DNA from: GSA-30 sp036568765
Lineage (GTDB): Bacteria > Pseudomonadota > Gammaproteobacteria > Xanthomonadales > Rhodanobacteraceae
NCBI RefSeq assembly: GCF_036568765.1
Contig: NZ_DATCRY010000002.1
Location: forward strand, 1-18,841
Length of the DNA stretch: 18,841 bases
Direction of reading: 5' to 3'
Shown here: positions 13,912 through 18,841 of the stretch, piece after piece
Numbering within the stretch: the first letter of the stretch is position 1
How the letters are laid out: every line of letters starts with the position of its first letter
The notes under the pieces: model-generated
Database searches by the model: none
Told to the model about the DNA's origin: nothing
Seen by the model: the letters and a program-made list of their open reading frames with translations, nothing else
Translations under genes and position numbers: made by a program

Positions 13912-14432
13912 GCAGCGGTTTGCTCCATTTCAAGGCCACCTCATGAGGCAGGCCTTGCTTTGCGCTTGCATGTTTTTGGCAAGCAAGCCGACCTCTGCTG
14001 AAGGGGGTTGTCCCTCAGGATATGCACCGTCGGGTATTGGCCCAGGTGGGGTGCAAGGTTGTGTGCCGCTCTCAAGCAATAAATCGGGTAACGCCGAGCA
14101 AGGCGAGGTATGGGAAGACCGTTATGGAGCCATTGCTACCGACGACGTCGCAGGTCTTGTTGGCACTATCTACCGAAATGCCCAGTCGCAAGGCGGCGGA
14201 AAAGTCAGCCGTAGCGGATTGCCAAAATCAAGGCGGCAAGCGATGTGAAAGTCGCGCCTGGTACCGCAATGGTTGCGGCTCTATGGCTGCGGGAAATAGA
14301 AATTACTCTGTAAACACCGCTCAAACTCTTGATGAAGCAAAAGCAATAAGTCTAAGGAACTGCACAGCTCAAGGCGACAATACCTGCAAAATTTTCTATT
14401 CAAACTGCGCATCTCCGCAGCGCATCAGATAG
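13895..14432 (+). pseudogene. DUF4189 protein, copy 3 of 3, frameshifted
   Basis: From the ATG at 13895 the frame encodes the signal peptide, the GYAPSG-GPGGVQGC lead and 'EDRYGAIATDDVAGLVGT', then runs into unrelated sequence and stops at 14246-14248. The rest of the DUF4189 domain continues in the +1 frame to TAG 14430-14432 ('STEMPSRKAAEKSAVADC', 'WYRNGCGSMAAG', 'NCASPQRIR'). Removing one base at about 14168 (A in ACT-A-TCT) joins the halves as VGTSTEMPSRK, which aligns with LGTSKSMESRS of copy 2 and gives a 178-residue protein with cysteines in place. The downstream half is well preserved, so the lesion is recent, a phase-variable or programmed shift, or a sequencing error. No homopolymer marks the site. 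Confidence 0.8.
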
Positions 14433-14456
14433 CCACAAGGATCGTAGAGTCACCCG

Positions 14457-15038
14457 ATGATCAGCAGATTTCTTCTAACACTCACCTTCCTCTCTGCCAG
14501 CATTGTTGGTGCTGCTTCTGTGCATGCTCGTCCGGAAGGACAACCACTTCCGGCATCGGTAGCCAAACTGGCCGGCGTGCAGTGCGATCACAAATCCGAG
14601 GGTTGGAGCTACGAGTGCACCTACCAAGGCTATGTGATCAGCGCCGACGACCGTGCCTGTGACGGCGCCGACGATGCGATGTATGGCGACTTGGGCTTGA
14701 GCGGCAACAAATCGCATATCGCCCTGCTGGATAAGTTTCCGCAGGGTGGAAGCACAGTGGCCGAGGCGGCGGATCGGCAATTCATCTGCGTCAGCGCGAA
14801 GGCCAAGCGCGCTTCGCCGTATGACGTCTGGTACTACGTAGTGGCCATTCCAGTGGCCAGCGTGAAAGCTTGCAAGAACAACAGCAACTGCGGCGCGCCG
14901 GGCGATCTGCCCGTCAAGCTGACCAAACAGGGGACTGGGCAGCCCTGCCACTTGACCGCGCAAAAGCGCTACGCGGGCGATTGCGCCGCGGGCTGGGTCA
15001 ATGCGGCCGAGGTCGATCTTTATTCGATGGGGCTTTGA
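14457..15038 (+). CDS. Secreted cysteine-rich protein, candidate immunity protein for the NlpC/P60-like effector
   Basis: The protein has 193 residues. A signal peptide (cleavage probably after VHA, residue 24) is followed by a mature chain with eight cysteines (43, 54, 68, 111, 139, 145, 164, 176), and no lipobox or other membrane helix, so it should be periplasmic. I do not recognise a named domain. It lies 31 bases upstream of an XVIPCD effector without signal peptide, the arrangement seen for X-Tfi immunity/X-Tfe effector pairs, where the immunity protein blocks the toxin in the periplasm. GC returns to the genomic norm here (67% in a counted line), so it belongs to the effector module rather than the DUF4189 island. 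Pairing is inferred from position only. Confidence 0.72.
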   Translation: MISRFLLTLTFLSASIVGAASVHARPEGQPLPASVAKLAGVQCDHKSEGWSYECTYQGYVISADDRACDGADDAMYGDLGLSGNKSHIALLDKFPQGGSTVAEAADRQFICVSAKAKRASPYDVWYYVVAIPVASVKACKNNSNCGAPGDLPVKLTKQGTGQPCHLTAQKRYAGDCAAGWVNAAEVDLYSMGL

Positions 15039-15069
15039 AACATTGATGTAGTCGCTAGCGGGAGGCTAT

Positions 15070-16449
15070 ATGAGTCGTGAAATCCTCGAGGAGGCGTTTC
15101 GCCATTTCGAGCTTGAAGGAAGGCGCTACGAGTACGGGCGCGGCGATATGCGGCTGCGCAACGGGCCGAACGGCGCACTGACCGACCCGAGCCGTACCGA
15201 GCAAGATCTGGACGGCGACGGACGCCGCGGCGTGGATTGTTCCTCGCTGGTCTGGCGCGGGCTTCACAATGCCGGCTACGACGTCGGCGAAACGCCGTTC
15301 ACTACGAGCAAGCTGTTCCAGGGCAATACCATTGAGCCTTATGCACGCCAGCACTTCGATGTGGTCCCGGCGGCCGAAGCCAGTCGCGACAACGGCGGCT
15401 TGCAGGAAGGCGACATCATCTTGTTCAGCGGGCGGCATGGGCAGCATGTCGGTATTTTTCGTGGCTACGATGCGCAGGGACATATCCAGTTCTACGGTTC
15501 GCAGGTGAGCACGGGCCCGGCGCTGGTCAACCGGGGAACGGAACCTGGCGGCTACTGGAACGGTGACGATTTCCATATCGTCGGCGCCTTGCGCGCGAAG
15601 CCCGAATTCCAGGTGCGCGAGCCGATGCATGGCCGCAACAACGAAGAGATCGTGCCGCTGCTGCCACCCGGCCATCATGCGCCGCACGGCAACGAGGGAG
15701 CTCCGCACACCAGCCGCCGCGGCGTTGCCGCGCGCGGTGACGGCACGCTCGAACGTGGCGACGTGAGCGATGCCGTGCGCGATATGCAGGGCAAGCTGGC
15801 GCACCTGGGCTATCGTCAGGCCGATGGCCGGCCGCTGCAAGCCGATCGCGAGTACGGCGCGCAGACGTTCGCGGCCATCCAGCAATTCCAGCGCGATCAT
15901 CATTTGAAGCCCGACGGTATCGCCGGACCGCAGACGCTGGCAGCCCTGCAACGCCAGGTGCAGACGTATGACGCCGCTCGCGCTACGGCACCGGGCGAAG
16001 CACGACCGCAACTCAACGAGACAGCGCACCCGGATCACGCCATGTATCGCCAGGCACTGGAAGGCGTGCACCGCCTGGATGCTCAGCATGGCCGCCCTTC
16101 CGGCAGCCACAGCGAGAACCTGGCCGCCGCGCTTACGGTCGCCGCCAAGCGCGACGGCTTGCGCGAGATTCATCACGTGATCTTGAACGAGGATGCCAGC
16201 CACGCCTATGCGGTACAGGGCGACCTGCACTCCCCGCTCAAGCAACTAGCCAGCGTACCGACCGCGCAAGCGGCAAAGACGCCCGTAGCCGACAGCAACG
16301 CGTCGCTGGAGATCCTCAACCGTCAGCTCGACCAGCAACAGACAGCCCAGGAGCGGCGCGGGCATTTCCTCGAGCTGATCGGTGAACTGCGTGCCGAGCG
16401 CGCAGCCGAGCGGGAAGCCCATCACCGCGCCCATCATCCACATGTCTAG
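15070..16449 (+). CDS. X-T4SS effector: NlpC/P60-like peptidase, peptidoglycan-binding domain, XVIPCD
   Basis: The protein has 459 residues and no signal peptide; GGGAGG lies just before the ATG. Residues about 1-175 resemble an NlpC/P60-type cysteine peptidase: catalytic Cys57 in 'GVDCSSLVWRGLHNAGY', His126 in 'GDIILFSGRHGQHVGIF', and His138 as a possible third residue. Residues about 227-295 are a PG_binding_1-type domain ('LERGDVSDAVRDMQGKL', 'FQRDHHLKPDGIAGPQTL'). Residues about 317-425 match the XVIPCD secretion domain ('HPDHAMYRQALEGVHRLDAQ', 'SENLAAALT', 'GDLHSPLKQLA') with a Gln/charged tail. In this class XVIPCD binds VirD4 for secretion into rival cells. The likely activity is cleavage of peptidoglycan peptides; the exact bond is unknown. 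Confidence 0.87.
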   Translation: MSREILEEAFRHFELEGRRYEYGRGDMRLRNGPNGALTDPSRTEQDLDGDGRRGVDCSSLVWRGLHNAGYDVGETPFTTSKLFQGNTIEPYARQHFDVVPAAEASRDNGGLQEGDIILFSGRHGQHVGIFRGYDAQGHIQFYGSQVSTGPALVNRGTEPGGYWNGDDFHIVGALRAKPEFQVREPMHGRNNEEIVPLLPPGHHAPHGNEGAPHTSRRGVAARGDGTLERGDVSDAVRDMQGKLAHLGYRQADGRPLQADREYGAQTFAAIQQFQRDHHLKPDGIAGPQTLAALQRQVQTYDAARATAPGEARPQLNETAHPDHAMYRQALEGVHRLDAQHGRPSGSHSENLAAALTVAAKRDGLREIHHVILNEDASHAYAVQGDLHSPLKQLASVPTAQAAKTPVADSNASLEILNRQLDQQQTAQERRGHFLELIGELRAERAAEREAHHRAHHPHV

Positions 16450-16487
16450 CGTTTGACAGTGACGACTTTGAAGAGAAGGAGAGACTC

Positions 16488-16787
16488 ATGAAAAAGCTGT
16501 TTCTGCTCGCGCTCTTGCTGACCACCAGTTACGGTGTGGCGGCGCAGGGCGTGTATATTCCGATTCCGTACTACGGCAACGATCCGTTCACCTTCTGCAC
16601 GCTCGGCTGGCCACCGGACTGCTGGGCACCGATCGATCCGGCTCTGGGCACATTCACCATCACCGACCCGGAATGCTACAACCCGACTTCGTCGGCGTTG
16701 TACGTGGCGATCTGTCCGGCTGCGTTTACGGGCGCGGCGGTGATGCCAAAGGTCGATTCGCGCAAGCGTCCGGTGGCTATCGGTTAA
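16488..16787 (+). CDS. Small secreted protein of unknown function
   Basis: The protein has 99 residues, with a strong AAGGAGAG ribosome binding site and a clear signal peptide (MKKLFLLALLL..., cleavage after VAA, residue 19). The mature chain of about 80 residues is rich in Pro, Tyr and Trp and has four cysteines (37, 45, 63, 76), fitting a compact disulfide-bonded periplasmic protein. No domain is recognised. It lies 38 bases after the NlpC/P60-like effector, so it could be a second immunity factor for it, an orphan immunity gene whose toxin was lost, or an envelope accessory. I cannot choose among these. Confidence 0.72.
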   Translation: MKKLFLLALLLTTSYGVAAQGVYIPIPYYGNDPFTFCTLGWPPDCWAPIDPALGTFTITDPECYNPTSSALYVAICPAAFTGAAVMPKVDSRKRPVAIG

Positions 16788-16810
16788 GTGTTATCGGAAA
16801 TCTTGGATAA

Positions 16811-16880
16811 CTGCGTCCTACTCGTCATTCCAGCGAGCCCCCAAAGAGGGGCTACGGCTTCTGCCGGGGTGGCGATGGGG
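16811..16880 (+). repeat. Degenerate REP-like palindromic sequence
   Basis: The 132-bp gap 16788-16919 holds CGTCATTCCAGCGAG (16823-16837), like the CGTCATTCC lead of REP-type repeats common in Xanthomonadales, and a hairpin AGCCCC-CAAAGA-GGGGCT (16836-16853). It is probably a decayed extragenic repeat that could stabilise or separate mRNAs of the two effector modules. Only one copy is clear in the window. Confidence 0.4.
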
Positions 16881-16919
16881 ACGCGGTTATTCGGGATTTC
16901 TCTCTTTCAAGGAATACTC

Positions 16920-17438
16920 ATGACTTCCAGGTTTGCCCTCGCTGCCGTCCTGTTGGCCGCGACTGTTTCGATGTCGGCTATCGCCGCTGACGCGCCGCAT
17001 CTGTGCGGTGCCACGGATAAAGTCGTTTTCTCTTGCCCGCTGGCCGGCGGCAAGAAGACGGTATCCCTTTGCGCCGGTACCGACGGTGCCATCCGCTACG
17101 CCTTTGGCCAGCCGGGCAAGATCGAGCTGACGCATCCTTCCGAGGCGCAGGACGCACCGCTTTCGCGTACGCACCTGAGCTTCGGCGGCGCCAGCGGCGG
17201 CGCGGCCTATGCCTTCGACAAGGGCGGCTATCAGTACATCGTTTACTCGATTTCCGGTACCGGTATGGATCGCGGTGGTGTAGTCGTCCGGCGCGACGGC
17301 GAGGTCAAAGCGGCCCGCGACATGCAATGCCAAGCCGGCAAGATCACCAACACATCCGATGAACAGGTCATCGACCAGACGCTGAAACTCAAGAGCGATC
17401 CGGAGATTCAATCGCACGGATTACCTACGACGCACTAA
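16920..17438 (+). CDS. Secreted protein, candidate immunity protein for the GH19 effector
   Basis: The protein has 172 residues from the ATG at 16920, chosen because AAGGA precedes it and the signal peptide (cleavage about residue 22, AIA|AD) starts there. The frame is open back to 16788, but through the REP-like spacer. The mature protein has four cysteines (29, 39, 51, 137) and a beta-rich look ('KVVFSCPLAGGKKTVSLCA', 'THLSFGGASGGAAYAFDKGGYQYIVYSI'). Proteins with the fsC...GkK.vSlCa...yrfG pattern are common as unnamed secreted proteins in Xanthomonas and Pseudomonas. It sits 48 bases upstream of the lysozyme-like XVIPCD effector, the usual immunity-toxin order, and probably protects the producer's wall. 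I do not see proven homology to XAC2610. Pairing is positional inference. Confidence 0.72.
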   Translation: MTSRFALAAVLLAATVSMSAIAADAPHLCGATDKVVFSCPLAGGKKTVSLCAGTDGAIRYAFGQPGKIELTHPSEAQDAPLSRTHLSFGGASGGAAYAFDKGGYQYIVYSISGTGMDRGGVVVRRDGEVKAARDMQCQAGKITNTSDEQVIDQTLKLKSDPEIQSHGLPTTH

Positions 17439-17465
17439 TCGAGGCGCCCAGCGCGTAGCTCGATT
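17437..17465 (+). repeat. Hairpin between immunity and GH19 effector genes
   Basis: AATCGAG (17437-17443) pairs with CTCGATT (17459-17465). Inside, GCGC-CCA-GCGC (17444-17454) extends the stem, leaving a four-base bulge (GTAG). It begins in the stop codon and ends just before the effector's AAGGAG site. No T-run follows, so it is not an intrinsic terminator; it may tune effector expression relative to immunity. Confidence 0.45.
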
Positions 17466-17486
17466 GCAGATAAGGAGTTCCAAGCT

Positions 17487-18803
17487 ATGTCTTCCAAAGA
17501 GAACGCCGATTTCCTGCTCCAGCAGGCCCAGGCCCACGGTATTACCGATCCGCGCCAATTGGCTAACTTCATGGGGCAGATGCAGGTGGAGTGCGGCGGC
17601 TTTTCGCACATGGACGAGAACCTCAACTATTCCGGTTCCCGACTGCTTGCGGTATTCCCCGGCCGTAACGGCATGAATACCGAGGCCGAAGCCAACCGCG
17701 TTGCAGCTGGCGGCCCCGAGGCCATCGCCAACCAGATCTATGGCGGCGCCTGGGGTAAAACCAATCTGGGCAATACCGAACCTGGCGATGGCTGGCGCTT
17801 TCACGGCCGCGGCTATGTGCAGCTCACCGGACGCGCCAACTACGAAGCCATGGGGCGCGAACTGGGCCTGGATCTGGTCAACCATCCCGAACTCGCCGCC
17901 GATCGTGAAGTGGCGGCACGTATCGCCCTGCGCTATTGGGACGACCGGGTCGTGCCGCACGGTCACCAGACCGACGTGCGCGGCGCCACGATCGATATCA
18001 ACGGCGGCACCAATGGCCTCGCCGATCGCCAGGCCGCAGCCGCGTCATGGCAGCACAAGCTCGACCAGGGTTATACCCCCGGTCAGCCCGAGCCGGCTGC
18101 CAGCCGCTCGCAGTCGAGCGGCGCGCCAGCGAACGCCACACCCGAAAGCACTCGTCACCTGCAGCAGTTGCTCAACCAGCAAGGCATCCGCGATGCTTCT
18201 GGCCACGCACTGACCGTCGACGGCGATTATGGCGCGCGTACACGGGCTGCCGTGGAGACATTCCAGCGTCAACAGCATCTGCATGTCGACGGCATCGCCG
18301 GCCCGCAGACCATGAGCAGGCTCGAAGCGCTATCTCACCAGCAGCACCCGACGCATCCCGCACATCCGGCACCGCAGCAACCCGGTCACCCGGCTACCCC
18401 ATCGCCAACCGGCGCAACGCGCATGGATCAGCCCGGACACCCGGACCACGCCATCTACGAACAGGCCCTGGCCGCCGTACACAAGCTCGATGCCCAGCAC
18501 CATCGTACACCCGATCAGAACAGTGCCAATCTGGCCGCTGCGCTGACTGCCGCGGCAAGAAACGAAGGCATGACCCGGATCGATCGGGTGACATTGAGCG
18601 AAGACGGTTCGCGCGCGTTCGCCGTGAGCGGCGATATGAACTCGCCGCTCAAGCAGGTCGCCGGGGTGCAAACTGCGCAAGCGGTGAATACGTCGATCGC
18701 ACAGAGTACCCAGGCTTTGCCGCAGGGTGCGCCAGCGCAACCGGGCGCGCACGCACCGAACCAACAACACGAGGCGCAAGCTCCCGTGCGCGCTTCGCCA
18801 TGA
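17487..18803 (+). CDS. X-T4SS effector: GH19 lysozyme, peptidoglycan-binding domain, XVIPCD
   Basis: The protein has 438 residues and no signal peptide; AAGGAG lies 10-15 bases before the ATG. Residues about 5-195 are a glycoside hydrolase 19 (chitinase/endolysin-type) domain: Glu35 in 'MGQMQVECGGF' is the likely catalytic acid, Glu44 in 'MDENLNYSG' a candidate second acid, and 'GRGYVQLTGRANYEAMG' (107-123) is the family signature. A PG_binding_1-type domain spans about 219-281 ('TVDGDYGARTRAAVETFQ', 'VDGIAGPQTM'). A Pro/His-rich linker follows, then XVIPCD (about 313-405: 'HPDHAIYEQALAAVHKLDAQ', 'SANLAAALT', 'GDMNSPLKQVA') and a Gln/Pro/Ala tail. Architecture matches X. citri XAC2609, a known T4SS killing toxin. 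It should hydrolyse glycan strands in rival periplasm. Confidence 0.92.
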   Translation: MSSKENADFLLQQAQAHGITDPRQLANFMGQMQVECGGFSHMDENLNYSGSRLLAVFPGRNGMNTEAEANRVAAGGPEAIANQIYGGAWGKTNLGNTEPGDGWRFHGRGYVQLTGRANYEAMGRELGLDLVNHPELAADREVAARIALRYWDDRVVPHGHQTDVRGATIDINGGTNGLADRQAAAASWQHKLDQGYTPGQPEPAASRSQSSGAPANATPESTRHLQQLLNQQGIRDASGHALTVDGDYGARTRAAVETFQRQQHLHVDGIAGPQTMSRLEALSHQQHPTHPAHPAPQQPGHPATPSPTGATRMDQPGHPDHAIYEQALAAVHKLDAQHHRTPDQNSANLAAALTAAARNEGMTRIDRVTLSEDGSRAFAVSGDMNSPLKQVAGVQTAQAVNTSIAQSTQALPQGAPAQPGAHAPNQQHEAQAPVRASP

Positions 18804-18813
18804 GGCGCACATC

Positions 18814-18841
18814 ATGAGTCGACCAGGCATGCGCCGCGCTT
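18814..18841 (+). CDS. Probable start of a further gene, truncated by the window end
   Basis: GAGG at 18802-18805 lies 8 bases before the ATG at 18814, which opens a frame (MSRPGMRRA) running off the window. The 10-base gap after the effector suggests the same transcription unit. Nine codons are too few to assign a function. It could be another effector or immunity gene, or a T4SS component. Confidence 0.45.

Noticed and set aside
12763..14432. CRISPR-like or insertion-sequence explanation for the repeated segment
   Set aside because: The repeats are whole paralogous genes plus spacers about 590 bp apart, with no transposase, terminal inverted repeats or short regular repeat-spacer units.
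15053..15060. CGCTAGCG palindrome before the NlpC/P60-like effector
   Set aside because: Eight bases of perfect symmetry are common by chance in GC-rich DNA, and nothing else supports a site there.
16453..16458. TTGACA as a -35 element for the 99-residue protein
   Set aside because: No -10-like hexamer lies 15-19 bp downstream; the position is occupied by the purine-rich ribosome binding site.
1..18841. tRNA, rRNA, relaxase, oriT or integrase genes
   Set aside because: None seen on either strand; the locus looks chromosomal and secretory rather than conjugative.

Overview
The window carries a nearly complete chromosomal type IV secretion system (T4SS) of the bacteria-killing X-T4SS class, followed by candidate effector and immunity genes. 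All recognised genes are on the + strand. The virB order, the N0-type VirB7 lipoprotein, the XVIPCD secretion domains on two peptidoglycan-attacking proteins and the roughly 60% GC backbone point to a gammaproteobacterium of the order Xanthomonadales (Lysobacterales). Rhodanobacteraceae (Dyella/Luteibacter-like) is my best guess, but that is inference.

Layout. (1) 1-494: the 3' end of an unrecognised gene. (2) 495-1355: an approximately 860-bp gene-free region. It holds two tandem CRP/Clp-like boxes, several palindromes, and a dense series of hairpins, including a three-tier nested inverted repeat at 955-1025. It looks like the control region and long 5' leader of the T4SS operon. (3) 1356-12726: virB7, virB8, virB9, virB10, virB11, virB1, virB2, virB3, virB4, virB5 and virB6, tightly packed and often overlapping. 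An internal intrinsic-terminator-like hairpin lies between virB1 and virB2. The coupling ATPase VirD4, which XVIPCD effectors need, is not in the window. (4) 12763-14432: an AT-richer island of three tandem paralogous secreted DUF4189 proteins; the third copy is broken by a single-base frameshift. (5) 14457-18803: two effector modules. Each has a signal-peptide-bearing, cysteine-containing candidate immunity protein followed by an effector without a signal peptide. The effectors are an NlpC/P60-like cysteine peptidase and a GH19 lysozyme, each followed by a peptidoglycan-binding domain and an XVIPCD. A small secreted orphan protein lies between the modules. (6) 18814-end: probable start of another gene.

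How it fits together. VirB7-B9-B10 form the outer-membrane core, VirB3-B6-B8 the inner-membrane complex, VirB4 and VirB11 supply energy, VirB2 and VirB5 form the pilus, and VirB1 opens the wall. The XVIPCD domains should dock the toxins on VirD4 for injection into competitor periplasm, where they would cut peptidoglycan. The periplasmic partner proteins would protect the producer. Component assignments rest on visible motifs and family knowledge; toxin-immunity pairing rests on gene order and is inference.
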